DNA from: CBDBND01 sp965262665
GTDB taxonomy: Bacteria > Pseudomonadota > Alphaproteobacteria > Rhodospirillales > Rhodospirillaceae
Assembly (NCBI GenBank): GCA_965262665.1
Contig: CBDHFR010000004.1
Location: 2,728,001-2,792,000 of the forward strand
Direction of reading: 5' to 3'
Length of the DNA stretch: 64,000 nt
The translations under genes and the position numbers were made by a program. Of the stretch, positions 44,090-52,859 are shown one piece after another. The notes beneath the pieces were generated by a model, which made no database searches, was not told the DNA's origin, and worked only from the letters and a program-made list of their open reading frames with translations. The stretch's first letter is position 1. The number at the start of each line of letters is the position of its first letter.

Positions 44090-44242
44090 AAAGCAGGCCG
44101 CCAGGCTGGGTAGCTCAATCATTACCGCTTTTTCCTATTTCCTCCGCATGCCTGAAATGGCGTCGACGCAATTGGACAATGTTGCCGACCAGTTTTCAAT
44201 TCCGCCCCAACAGCATCTCTATGGCCGTCAATGCGCCAGCTA

Positions 44243-45301
44243 GAGCATTTCCGATTTATTCTGACGCATAGCCGTCAGCAACCAAGAAGTTCCTGCAGTG
44301 CCCGTGATTGAAGAGGCCGCAGACGTTACCGGCGGCTTTCCACAGATCATCGATGGTGCGGGGTTTTAAGCGCTTCATGTGAGCTTTGAACTTTGAAAAT
44401 GCGAGCTCGATCGGGTTGAAGTCCGGCGCATAGGGCGGCAGGAACAAAAGCCATGCGCCCCGCTTTTCAACCGCCCGCCTGGCACCGTCGCGTTTGTCGG
44501 CCGGCAGATTGCCGGGGACAACAACAGCGCCTTTTTGAAGGGTCGGGGCGCGTTGCGTTTTGATGTACTGCTCGAATGCATCACCGTCCATGGCGCCCTC
44601 GATCAAATCAGGGCACCCAGGGCGCGGTCAGGCCGTCACCGCGCAATCCGGCAATGAAGGTCATGGTTTTCCAATGACCATGGGGAATGGCGGCAACCAT
44701 CCGCTGGCCGCTGGGACAGCGCCCCCGCAGGCGCGCCATTTTGGTATTGATACTTGTTTCGTCAAGGAACACGATCCTGCCGACCCGCTCGGGATGGGCC
44801 GGGAGCCGGGCCTGACGTTGGCGCCAAACCACGCGTGCTGCCTGCCCATCCGCGCGTTCCTGTTCACTGGCGTGGGCGGTTTTTTTAAAGCTGATCTTGC
44901 GCGCGCGGAACCAGTCATTAATCGTCGAAGTCGGCGCAATCACTTGGTGAACTTCGTCCAGACGCTCAGACAGCTCTTGCAGTGTCGGGTCTGGCGTCTC
45001 CTTAATCCAGCGCAGGATATCCTCGCCGTCAAGGATCAAGACGGCGCTGGCGCGACGGCCGTGGCATGACCGCGACAGTCCCCTCGTCTTCATATCGCCC
45101 GCCATCCCGCACCGCCGAGCTTGCGCTCACCTCAAAAAGGGCCGCCGCCTGACGGCGCGACATGCCCGACGCCACTTTCCTCGCCAAACGAATACGCAGG
45201 TCTTCCGATACAGCCACGATGCCCCCGCCAAAGCGGCTATCGAATCAGTCTGCCAAGACCATGACAACAAAATATTGATTCATTCAACCGCGGAAACGCT
45301 C
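44243..45301 (-). mobile_element. IS630-family element (second type)
   Basis: A 1059-bp element with ends GAGCATTTCCG and, inverted at the right, GAGCGTTTCCG, flanked by TA at 44241-44242 and 45302-45303. Its transposase is split over three frames. It is a different IS630 subtype from the one at 14.4 kb. The target sequence around it is itself IS debris. Confidence 0.75.
44256..45217 (-). pseudogene. IS630 family transposase, three frames
   Basis: The N-terminal HTH (MAVSEDLRIRLARKVASGMSRRQAAALFEVS) is at 45029-45217; the middle (LQELSERLDEVHQVIAPTSTI, RIVFLDETSINTKMARLRG with the first Asp) is at 44608-45105; the end (LLFLPPYAPDFNPIELAFSKFK with the Asn/Glu region) is at 44256-44606. Two frameshifts make it non-functional. 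Confidence 0.85.
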
Positions 45302-45375
45302 TAGGTTGTTTTTCGGGACGCCTGGATCGTGGGCCTTTACGATTTGTTCAATCCGTGGATGGCGTGCGACGACTT

Positions 45376-45760
45376 CTAACTGGACCGAACCACCCGTCGC
45401 GGAGTGACTGTGCTCGACGTTGGGTGCGGCATGATCCGCAGCACAGGCAGGTCGTGCTCGTCATGGAACGGCAGCACCCAGTCATTGAGCAGATCGGCCG
45501 GCGGTGATCGGCGTCTTAGCCGTGTAGAGTTTGGCGTGCGCGATCTTGGAATAGGTGTCCACATAGGTTTGCTGATAGACCCGTCCCACGCCCTTGAGCG
45601 TGCCGACATAAAACGTGTCCTGGCTGCCCAGATAGCCGGGGTGCGCCGTTTCCACCTCGCCGCAGGCTTCGTCGTCCAGCTTCTTTTTTTCCACCGCCTG
45701 TATGTGGACGCCCCCTGTAGTGCAAGCAGGAATTTGAACAACTCGTGACATGCGGTCAGG
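45376..45760 (-). mobile_element. IS481-like transposase remnant
   Basis: In two alternating frames the minus strand encodes the start of an integrase-core transposase: KKLDDEACGEVETAHPGYLGSQDTF, VGTLKGVGRVYQQTYVDTYSK with the first catalytic Asp of the DDE triad, and ADLLNDWVLPFHDEHDLPVLRI. The remainder of the catalytic domain is absent. It abuts an IS110-like fragment, so this is a graveyard of nested insertions. Confidence 0.6.
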
Positions 45761-45930
45761 TACTGTCCTATGTCCGGCCTCTCAAGTGCGGCAAGGAGCG
45801 CACGGGTGCGGAACAGCATCGAATCCGCCTGCGCTTCCTCCGACTTCACTGCTACGAATCGCATAGTGGGACGCTGTGCAGCGTTGACCCGGTGGGTACA
45901 CAGGTACCGCCCACACGCCTTCGCTTCGCA
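45761..45930 (-). mobile_element. IS110-like transposase remnant
   Basis: A short stretch reading AAQRPTMRFVAVKSEEAQ and SMLFRTRALLAALE matches the N-terminal-domain end of IS110 family (DEDD) transposases, where RPxMRFVPVKSxEQQ is typical. No other IS110 motif is retained. The 200 bp that follow, up to 46124, hold no gene that I can support. Confidence 0.45.
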
Positions 45931-46124
45931 CACGCGAAACGCTACGCAAAGCCGCGCGGGTCCCTCCTATGCACTACCGGGACAACCCGCAACAACGCCT
46001 TCGGCATCACATAAAATGGACTGGTTTTACGCCGCCCAACTGGACTGATTTTGCTCCGCCGTTGACAGGCGGCGTGACTCAAACAAAATAGCCTCCGCTA
46101 AACCCGGCGCGGTTCAACAGTGAG

Positions 46125-46180
46125 CCAAAGGCCACTCATACACTAACAGTCACACTGGGTCACTCAATGGGGCAGATCAT
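46125..46180 (+). repeat. Relic of an IS3-type right end
   Basis: The 56 bp matching GCCAAAGGCCACTCATACAC onward resemble the right end of the IS3 element at 57297-57352, with roughly 80 percent identity, including CACTCAA-GGGG-AGATCA. Same orientation as that element. It lies 15 bp beyond the last gene of the VWA/MotA cluster, so related IS3 ends bracket the cluster. Confidence 0.55.
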
Positions 46181-46194
46181 TATCAAGGCTTTGG

Positions 46195-47163
46195 CTAATT
46201 CGGTAATGCGATAAACGTACCATTGTTACGTTGCGTAACCTCTCTCATCAAATGAGCGAAGCGGCCTGTCGTTCCTATTGATAGTGCGTATTCGTTTATG
46301 AAACCAACGGCGTGAATTCTGACTCTGGTTTGGCCGGAGCTGTCAGGAACGTTAATACGTTCAATCATTCGGATTGTTTGCTCAACAGATTCGCCACTGA
46401 ATTCATCCCCAAAGACAAATACACTAATCTTTTTCTCCCCGTCATAAAACGTACGAATGGCAGCCTCTATGCCATTGACGGGATCACTGTTTGAAAAGTC
46501 CGTCCAACTTCTTATGAGATCCAGCGCGCCTTTTCGCATTGATGGTGTGTCAGACATCCACTCGCGCCTATATCCTTCAAACAGATATCGGCCCTGGTCA
46601 TTCATAATTTGGAATCCCTTCACTGTCGGATGGATATTCAAGACATTTTCAATTTGCGCAATCACTTGCGACCAGATTTGTTGCATGCTACCGGATGTAT
46701 CGACGACAAATATCACGTATTCACTATCAACGGGAATACCCCCGACGTCTTCATCCTTTTCATTCTGATCAAGAAGTCTGCGCATTTCTTCTGTCAGCGA
46801 CTGTCGTGCAACATTCATATCATTAAGCACTTTTATCGTTGCATCTTGCTGGGACTGTGCCTGTGTCTTTGCACGCTGTGCCGCAGTCAATGCGTCTAGA
46901 ACTTCTGTAACCCTAGTTTCCTCCTCAGACAGCTTTCGTTTCAATTCAGTGACTTGATTTTCCAGTATTTCGACCTGTCTCATCTGCTCAAATAAGTTTG
47001 CCATAACATCGTCCTGATTCGTTGCCTGATCTGACACGCCACCAGAGGTCTTGGTTATAAGCAGAAGTAGAACAATCGCCCCAAATCCGCAGGCGATGAT
47101 ATCGAGAAAGGAAAGACTAAAAATATCTACGTCTTTTCTCTTGTTGAGCCTACTCATGGCCAT
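46195..47163 (-). CDS. Membrane-anchored VWA protein B with ExbD/TolR-like helix Asp
   Basis: A 322-residue protein. Residues 14-37 (IFSLSFLDIIACGFGAIVLLLLI) form the only membrane helix and place an Asp at position 21 in an FLDI context, as in ExbD and TolR. Residues 50-125 are a coiled coil (ILENQVTELKRKLSEEETRV). The von Willebrand A domain follows with the MIDAS DTSGS in YVIFVVDTSGSMQQIW and VFVFGDEFSG; the MIDAS Thr is not obvious (NSDPVNG). The domain should be periplasmic. The start overlaps the stop of the first VWA gene by 10 bp. It is last in the cluster; its product probably pairs with VWA protein A against the MotA-like channel. Confidence 0.75.
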   Translation of the reverse strand: MAMSRLNKRKDVDIFSLSFLDIIACGFGAIVLLLLITKTSGGVSDQATNQDDVMANLFEQMRQVEILENQVTELKRKLSEEETRVTEVLDALTAAQRAKTQAQSQQDATIKVLNDMNVARQSLTEEMRRLLDQNEKDEDVGGIPVDSEYVIFVVDTSGSMQQIWSQVIAQIENVLNIHPTVKGFQIMNDQGRYLFEGYRREWMSDTPSMRKGALDLIRSWTDFSNSDPVNGIEAAIRTFYDGEKKISVFVFGDEFSGESVEQTIRMIERINVPDSSGQTRVRIHAVGFINEYALSIGTTGRFAHLMREVTQRNNGTFIALPN

Positions 47164-48242
47164 GACTCTGTGGGGGCTATTAATATGCCATTGTTTTGAT
47201 TGGCAAGAAGCCAGTAACCAACGGCGGCACCTGGGTCGCCTTCAATAGGGAGCAGAACAACATTCGTCTTTATATCTGGAAGAAGATTATAAAGCTTGCG
47301 CATGGCGCGGAGAAAGAACTCTCCCCTACACTTTGGCGTAACGGTGCTACTTGTTGATCTGAAGCAACTGGTAATTCTATCTAAGTCGAAAGTTCCTAAA
47401 TCTCCGTGCAAGGTTGGCAGCCCATCTGTAATGATGTAAAGAGAATCTGGGTTGGGATTCAGCCGGGAGACCGCTTCAAACGCTTGTTCCAGGTTCGTCC
47501 CATTATTCGGTACAACATCTAGCGCGCTTTGAAGTGAGAGTGTTACCTCTTTTGATTGCGTTGCATCAGTCCATGTTTTTTGAGAATTGTGATCAACAGT
47601 TTCGCTGCTGAAAGTCATGATACGGACCCGGCTTTCTTTAGGTAATTGAGCCGTTAGCCATTGCAAAATACGCTTTGACCAAGTCCACTTAGGCGCATTT
47701 AACTTTTGTGAGTCAGAAGAATTCTTTAGTCGAATAATATCAATAATATCCGGTGCCATCATGCTCGCCGAAGAATCAAGAAGCATGACAATTCTTTTTC
47801 CCTCGACTTTCATTCCAATTAGATAATTTCGATTACCTTCATTTTCTATTTCGACAACCGCATCCTCTGTCTGTTGCTGGACCTTTTCAATATCAGCTCT
47901 TGCTATGTCGGCTTGTTCTCTTAGGGATGCACTCTGTCCGTCTATCTTGCTTGTTTCAATCAGAGCAGACGCTAATTGATTGCGGATCTGAAGTAATCTT
48001 TCTGTTCTTTCTGCAAGTTCTCGGTCTAATACCTCGATCTGTTTCTCGAGCGTCTTTTGATGTTCGATTTGGAAAGCGATATCATTTTCGAACCGGTTGG
48101 TGTTAACCGGATTGGACTCATCGGCGTGCTTAATTATCAGAAAGACGAGTATGACGGCTCCCAAGCCACACGACATAATATCTAGGAAAGCAAGTGAAAA
48201 TGGAGTCAGTCCCCGCCTTCTCATGATAGAAGAGGAAGACAA
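47154..48242 (-). CDS. Membrane-anchored VWA protein A with ExbD/TolR-like helix Asp
   Basis: A 362-residue paralogue of the next gene. The single N-terminal helix (residues 14-39, PFSLAFLDIMSCGLGAVILV) again carries Asp 21 in FLDI, then a coiled coil (ILDRELAERTERLLQIRNQL-like, residues 60-125) and a VWA domain with a complete metal site: DSSAS in RIVMLLDSSASMM, Thr in NNGTNLEQAF and Asp in LYIITDGLPT. Known VWA domains bind protein partners through a divalent metal. By analogy with ExbD/TolR/MotB the helix would pair with the MotA-like subunit encoded 3 bp upstream. The C-terminus ends AVGYWLLANQNNGILIAP. Confidence 0.75.
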   Translation of the reverse strand: MSSSSIMRRRGLTPFSLAFLDIMSCGLGAVILVFLIIKHADESNPVNTNRFENDIAFQIEHQKTLEKQIEVLDRELAERTERLLQIRNQLASALIETSKIDGQSASLREQADIARADIEKVQQQTEDAVVEIENEGNRNYLIGMKVEGKRIVMLLDSSASMMAPDIIDIIRLKNSSDSQKLNAPKWTWSKRILQWLTAQLPKESRVRIMTFSSETVDHNSQKTWTDATQSKEVTLSLQSALDVVPNNGTNLEQAFEAVSRLNPNPDSLYIITDGLPTLHGDLGTFDLDRITSCFRSTSSTVTPKCRGEFFLRAMRKLYNLLPDIKTNVVLLPIEGDPGAAVGYWLLANQNNGILIAPTESWP

Positions 48243-48245
48243 GAC

Positions 48246-49073
48246 TTATTCCTCAGACAAATGCTTGAGAAACATCCGGTCACAATATTCTTGTGCGTCT
48301 AAAACAGATTTATCTTGAAGAAATTGAAGCTGATGCAAGAAGAACATCAAAATGATGCTAATCAATAAAGCTATTAAAGTTGAATTAAAGGCCACGCCGA
48401 GACTGGCCGTCATTCCTGCTATGTTTCCCTCCAGAGCAACGTGAGCCTGTGATAGCGCATCACCAATACCTCTAACGGTGCCAATAAAACCTACTGAGGG
48501 AATGGCCCAGATAATATAACGTACCATCGACAACTCCGCTTCCATTCTCATGGCCACGTTATCAGAGTACTCAGTCACCGCGTGGGATGCGTTTTGAATG
48601 CTGCCCGTTGAGACAAACCTCTGAAGACCGGCGATCAAAGCTTGAACTACGATCGCATCAGTTGAAGGGCGTCCCAAATCCCATAAATTGTTAAGAGCGG
48701 AGATCGCAGTGGATTGCGTTACTGTCAGCTCTTCAATCCGGTCGATAAGATCCACTTCCAAGAAGTGTTTTTGTTTAATGAGTTCGCTAACCTTCCGGGC
48801 GATAAGGCAAATTGCCCAAATCATAAATATCAAACAGATCTCTTGTTCATAGTCTTTCAAGATAACAAAAACTGTACGCGCCGCTGGCTCGTTAGCCTGT
48901 TCGGCTTCAGCGACTTGCCTGTTTGCCTCTGGTCTAATGAAAAGCAAATAGAGCGTATGAACAAAGAAAACGGAGCCCAAGAGCGTCGAAATTTGAAATA
49001 AGAGACCAGTACTTTGATTGCTTTGATGGCTAACGTTTATTTCCTTAATCTCTGCCATGGTCTGTGTGTCCAT
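48246..49073 (-). CDS. MotA/TolQ/ExbB-type proton channel subunit
   Basis: A 275-residue inner-membrane protein of the MotA/ExbB superfamily. Hydrophobic segments lie near residues 24-45 (LLFQISTLLGSVFFVHTLYL), 77-97 (IFMIWAICLIARKV), 175-197 and 222-252. The signature is IPSVGFIGTVRGIGDALSQA followed by MTASLGVAFNSTLIALLISI, where the GFIGTV and NSTLIAL threonines line the proton path in ExbB/TolQ. These proteins form pentamers around two helices of ExbD/TolR/MotB and couple proton flow to motion. Both VWA genes follow at once (3 bp gap), so the VWA proteins are the likely partners. Confidence 0.85.
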   Translation of the reverse strand: MDTQTMAEIKEINVSHQSNQSTGLLFQISTLLGSVFFVHTLYLLFIRPEANRQVAEAEQANEPAARTVFVILKDYEQEICLIFMIWAICLIARKVSELIKQKHFLEVDLIDRIEELTVTQSTAISALNNLWDLGRPSTDAIVVQALIAGLQRFVSTGSIQNASHAVTEYSDNVAMRMEAELSMVRYIIWAIPSVGFIGTVRGIGDALSQAHVALEGNIAGMTASLGVAFNSTLIALLISIILMFFLHQLQFLQDKSVLDAQEYCDRMFLKHLSEE

Positions 49074-49089
49074 CTAGCTAAGCAGTCGT

Positions 49090-49317
49090 CTAAATATCCC
49101 TCGGAAACGAAACTGCATTGTCAGTAGAAATCTCTACAGAGGGGTCGAAAGACTCAAAAGCCTTCCCCTCACTGTTGTTATCGCTTTCTGTGGTAGAGGA
49201 AGACTTAGATTCCGATGAGGACTCTTGAATTTCGCCCTCATTGTCTGTTTGGGAATATGTCGGACCAAACAACAGAAAAATTATCATGAAAATGATAAAT
49301 GATTTTTTATTCACCAT
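49090..49317 (-). CDS. Small secreted acidic Ser-rich protein
   Basis: A 75-residue protein with a signal peptide or anchor (MVNKKSFIIFMIIFLLFGPTYSQ) and an acidic, Ser-rich mature part (EIQESSSESKSSSTTESDNNS). The start overlaps the stop of the upstream PEGA/SUMF1 gene by 11 bp and 16 bp separate it from the proton channel gene, so it belongs to the operon. No family recognised; it may be a linker or an unstructured periplasmic tether. Confidence 0.5.
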   Translation of the reverse strand: MVNKKSFIIFMIIFLLFGPTYSQTDNEGEIQESSSESKSSSTTESDNNSEGKAFESFDPSVEISTDNAVSFPRDI

Positions 49318-51379
49318 TCCTTCCTCCTAGCCATCGTACCAATCGAAAGCCAACATCATCTCGAGGTTCTTTTCCAGCTTCTCTGTAACTCAAGCGCAGC
49401 TCTGTTAGGGTGGAAGACCTCCAGCTAGAACCCCTAATGACATGCTGATTTCCTGAGCTTGGGCCTAACCTATCCAACTCAGACCGTACCGGACCAGGTG
49501 ATGCGAGTTCATAGAAATCATGAATCCATTCACTTACATTACCGCCGAGATCAAAAATTCCTATTTGGTTTAGTGAGTAAGATCCGACCGGTGCTAGGCG
49601 TGGCATTCCATCTCGATACTTCGGTATAAAACATTCCGTTTCATCCACTGAACTCTCATCCGCAAAGTTACCAGATTCTGGAGGGATTGGCATGCTGTGA
49701 CCCCAAGGGAATCTTAGCGTTTTGCGCGCTTGGCCTGCCTCGTAGCGTGATATCCAGACCCACTCCGCTTCGGTTGGAAGGCGATATCCATTTGCGTCAA
49801 TATCAAACCCTTCAAAGGTATTCCCCGACATGAAATAAACGGGCCGTAGACCATCGTTGCTACTGACCCAATTGGCATAATGGGCGGCGTCTGACCATGT
49901 CACGTTAGTAACGGGTTCATCCGATAACTCAATATTTTTTCCTAAGCCATCGGTTCTTTGAAACTTTGCGTATTGATTAGCGGCCACTTCTTTTGCGCTG
50001 ACATAGAAGTAGCGAGTTATGTTAACTTTGCGTAGCACCTCGTTTGCCCTTTGACCAGGCTCGCTTCGCGGTGCACCCATCTCAATCTCGCCCGGGCCAA
50101 TAAGAACAAAATCTTGATCGTTTGAAGACCGTAACACTTTAGGAGCACTTGCGATCAGTGCATCCATATTCGTTATCAAGTTGACTGTAATGCTTTTTCG
50201 AATCAAGGGATCAGGCACGATATCCTGAGTGAACGGTTGATATCCTTGTTTGGTAATCGTTATCTCCTGTTCAACCGCGCGCAGCTCGATTTCGATCGGA
50301 GTTATGCCAATCGGTGTTCCACCTACAAATACGTCAGCGGCAGGAGCAGACGTAATCTCGACGAGCCCCCTGACCTCCGACATATCAAAAGTAAGAGTCT
50401 CTCGTGTGCCGGCTTCTAAAGATACGTTACGTGTGACGGTCTCGTAGCCAGGATGAGATAAGAAAATGGTGTGAGCTTGATTCGGTGTAACACCTAAAGT
50501 GATCGGAGTGGTGCCACGAAACTGGTTATCGACGAGCACGCTCGCACCAACGGGAACACTACCAATACTAAGCATGCCGGGATTTCGACTCATTTGGATG
50601 GTTGGCAACCGAGGAATTTCGCTGAGTGAAACGTTAACGAGTCTGGTCTCTACTACAAAGCCAGTAACCGAGACTTTGATCTCGCGCCGACCTTGCGGGA
50701 CATTTGTTGACAATGGGGAGATGCCCACGAAATCACCATCGATACTGACCTGCGCGCCCTCTGGTTCAGTTCTTATTTCAATCGGCTGTGTTGCCGGCGA
50801 TAGAGTAACATCGAGTTCAATCTCGTTGCCACCGCCTAGGATCGTAAGTTCAGTTTCGAAGGGTTGGAACAAGGGGTGGCCAATAGATACTACATAATTA
50901 CCCTCTTCCAATTCATATTCAATTTGGAACCCCTCTGCAACTTTTACACTATCTACTTGAATGACGATATCGGGCAAATTCGGCGCAACTGTTATGTTTA
51001 AGATATCGGGCAGTCTCTCGAGGACAACGTCAATAACGTTACCACCAGAAACGATTTCCGTTCGTAATATGCCCTTCTTGAATCCAGGTGATGCTACGGA
51101 TATTTCCACATCTCCAGGTAGGGCTATAACGCGATCATCAAAGACAAATCCCACGCCTGTTCTTACGTCAATAACAAACTCAGTTTGAGCTTCTTCGGGA
51201 AGAATTTTTACTTGCAATCCAGATCCAGCGACAAAGTACGCGGCCCCAAGCGTTAATAGAATGAGAGAACCGAAAATAGCATAGAAGCGATGTGACCTTG
51301 TTCTCGTGCTTGCCTGTTCTAGACGTTGCTTAAGGTCATGCTTCGGCTGAGAGGTTGGGTTATCGGATTGGTTCATCAC
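49307..51379 (-). CDS. PEGA-repeat protein with C-terminal SUMF1/FGE-fold domain
   Basis: A 690-residue membrane-anchored periplasmic protein. One helix at residues 29-50 is followed by at least four PEGA-type beta repeats (TEPEGAQVSIDGDFVGISPL, SVPVGASVLVDNQFRGTTPI, SAPAADVFVGGTPIGITPIE) and, from about residue 430, a formylglycine-generating-enzyme fold (IGPGEIEMGAPRSEP, YRLPTEAEWVWISRYEA, FDLGGNVSEWIHDFYE, HVIRGSSWRSS). The active-site cysteines of true FGE are missing in the RGSSW loop, so a binding role is likely. The gene overlaps the TPR gene by 20 bp upstream and the small gene by 11 bp downstream. PEGA repeats often contact the cell wall or carry ligands on surface proteins. Confidence 0.8.
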   Translation of the reverse strand: MMNQSDNPTSQPKHDLKQRLEQASTRTRSHRFYAIFGSLILLTLGAAYFVAGSGLQVKILPEEAQTEFVIDVRTGVGFVFDDRVIALPGDVEISVASPGFKKGILRTEIVSGGNVIDVVLERLPDILNITVAPNLPDIVIQVDSVKVAEGFQIEYELEEGNYVVSIGHPLFQPFETELTILGGGNEIELDVTLSPATQPIEIRTEPEGAQVSIDGDFVGISPLSTNVPQGRREIKVSVTGFVVETRLVNVSLSEIPRLPTIQMSRNPGMLSIGSVPVGASVLVDNQFRGTTPITLGVTPNQAHTIFLSHPGYETVTRNVSLEAGTRETLTFDMSEVRGLVEITSAPAADVFVGGTPIGITPIEIELRAVEQEITITKQGYQPFTQDIVPDPLIRKSITVNLITNMDALIASAPKVLRSSNDQDFVLIGPGEIEMGAPRSEPGQRANEVLRKVNITRYFYVSAKEVAANQYAKFQRTDGLGKNIELSDEPVTNVTWSDAAHYANWVSSNDGLRPVYFMSGNTFEGFDIDANGYRLPTEAEWVWISRYEAGQARKTLRFPWGHSMPIPPESGNFADESSVDETECFIPKYRDGMPRLAPVGSYSLNQIGIFDLGGNVSEWIHDFYELASPGPVRSELDRLGPSSGNQHVIRGSSWRSSTLTELRLSYREAGKEPRDDVGFRLVRWLGGRNGE

Positions 51380-52811
51380 AGATCACCGTTACGATCCGTA
51401 GATCCGATCGCGATAATACGTCAATTTCCATTCGCTTGTTGCGAAAACCCCGACGGCTTCCGGTAACTACATATCTGCCGGGTAAAATGTTAAGTATCTG
51501 TTCGTCAAAGGAGCCGAGTTCACCAACTCTTTGTATATTGATGTTGGTTTTTCTGTCTGAGCGAACTATGAGTCTTACCGGGACTTTCATTGCAGCCATA
51601 GCCAACTTCAACTCTTTAGCGTGTTCGCTTAGACGCGGACTAGAATCGAAGCTATGTTCTGCTTCCGCCACAATGTCTTCCGCGTGATCGAAAACGGCAG
51701 CACTACTCAAGCGATATTGTCGTTCGAGAAGCCCCGTTATTTCCGATTCCAGTCCCATCATTTGATCCACAATCTTTTTTCCCTCCATTGCCGGTTTCAC
51801 CGTGGAATCCATAGAGAGGACTTGACCGTACAAATGGGATGCTTCCTCCCAATTTTCTTGTTCATGCGCTTGTATAGCGAGGGCTAAATTTGAACCTATC
51901 GTTTGCCTTTCTATGAGAATTACCGTTTGTGAGAGTCCATTCAATGCCTCTTGTGACACTCGCCTAAATGTCAAAGCACTTTCAAAAGCCTTTTTTGCCG
52001 CTGCCAGGTTGCCATTCTCTAAGGAGATTAGACCTGTTGAAATGCTGTTCCGATAGTTACGCTCGGTTATCTTCTGCCTCACGGATTGAACAGCACTTAC
52101 AGCTTTCTTAAAGTCGGGATCCATCTGCAGTGCTTGCTCAAACAAGCGCAAAGCAGCTTCTAAGTTGCCCTCTTGCTTAGCAATGGTGCCTCTTACGTAA
52201 AGATCCAAAACATCTTCCAAGACAAGGGCGCGCCTTTGTCCGGAATTTGCCGTCGGATTCTCTGGGTTAATCTGAAGGGCTAGTTCAAAGCTCTCTAGGG
52301 CAATGTCTGCGCGTTCTTCATCAATCGCCTGCCACCCTCGATTAATTGTGTCTTCAAGAATGGATATTGAAGATCGATCTAGTTCTTCAAAGCTCTTCAA
52401 GACGGACTGAAATCCCTCCAGAGCAGACTGGAATTGATTAGTCTCAAACAGCAGCTTGGCGGCTGTAAATTCTTCGGACAAGGTAACAAATTCATTGTTG
52501 CCCCACTTTTCTACATGCTTGCGACCTAACGTACTGATCATTTCATCAACGTCTGCCCAAACAGCCAAGGCCTCGCGCCGGGAAATACATTGTGTCGAAG
52601 AAGATAAGGAGTTCTGACAATCTTCGAGTATTTTTTCAGAGTCTCTGTTGACGGAGGTTGTTTCAAGAGCACGAATTTCGTCGTCATTACTGCGGAAAGT
52701 GCTGAGTGTAATAAACCACAACACAAGCAACAGTATGCCAGACGTTCCAACAGCAATAAGGGCGAAAGACCTTTTTCTCGCCGCTGATTTGGCCTGACTG
52801 AAATCCAGCAT
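51360..52811 (-). CDS. Membrane-anchored TPR protein with PEGA-like tail
   Basis: A 483-residue protein with a cytoplasmic stub (MLDFSQAKSAARKR), one helix (residues 15-37, FALIAVGTSGILLLVLWFITL) and a periplasmic array of tetratricopeptide repeats (DIALESFELALQINPENPTA, NLEAALRLFEQALQMDPDFKKA, NLAAAKKAFESALTFRRVS, NWEEASHLYGQVLSMDSTVK). The last 75 residues (VPVRLIVRSDRKTNINIQRV...LPGRYVVTGSRRGFRNKR) resemble a PEGA beta domain. TPRs would give a scaffold for other cluster proteins. The 3' end overlaps the PEGA/SUMF1 gene by 20 bp, implying coupled translation. Confidence 0.75.
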   Translation of the reverse strand: MLDFSQAKSAARKRSFALIAVGTSGILLLVLWFITLSTFRSNDDEIRALETTSVNRDSEKILEDCQNSLSSSTQCISRREALAVWADVDEMISTLGRKHVEKWGNNEFVTLSEEFTAAKLLFETNQFQSALEGFQSVLKSFEELDRSSISILEDTINRGWQAIDEERADIALESFELALQINPENPTANSGQRRALVLEDVLDLYVRGTIAKQEGNLEAALRLFEQALQMDPDFKKAVSAVQSVRQKITERNYRNSISTGLISLENGNLAAAKKAFESALTFRRVSQEALNGLSQTVILIERQTIGSNLALAIQAHEQENWEEASHLYGQVLSMDSTVKPAMEGKKIVDQMMGLESEITGLLERQYRLSSAAVFDHAEDIVAEAEHSFDSSPRLSEHAKELKLAMAAMKVPVRLIVRSDRKTNINIQRVGELGSFDEQILNILPGRYVVTGSRRGFRNKRMEIDVLSRSDLRIVTVICDEPIR

Positions 52812-52859
52812 AAGTCCCTAAGCTAGGGCGTTCTGAGAAAGGTGTCCTTCGAGGCGGTC

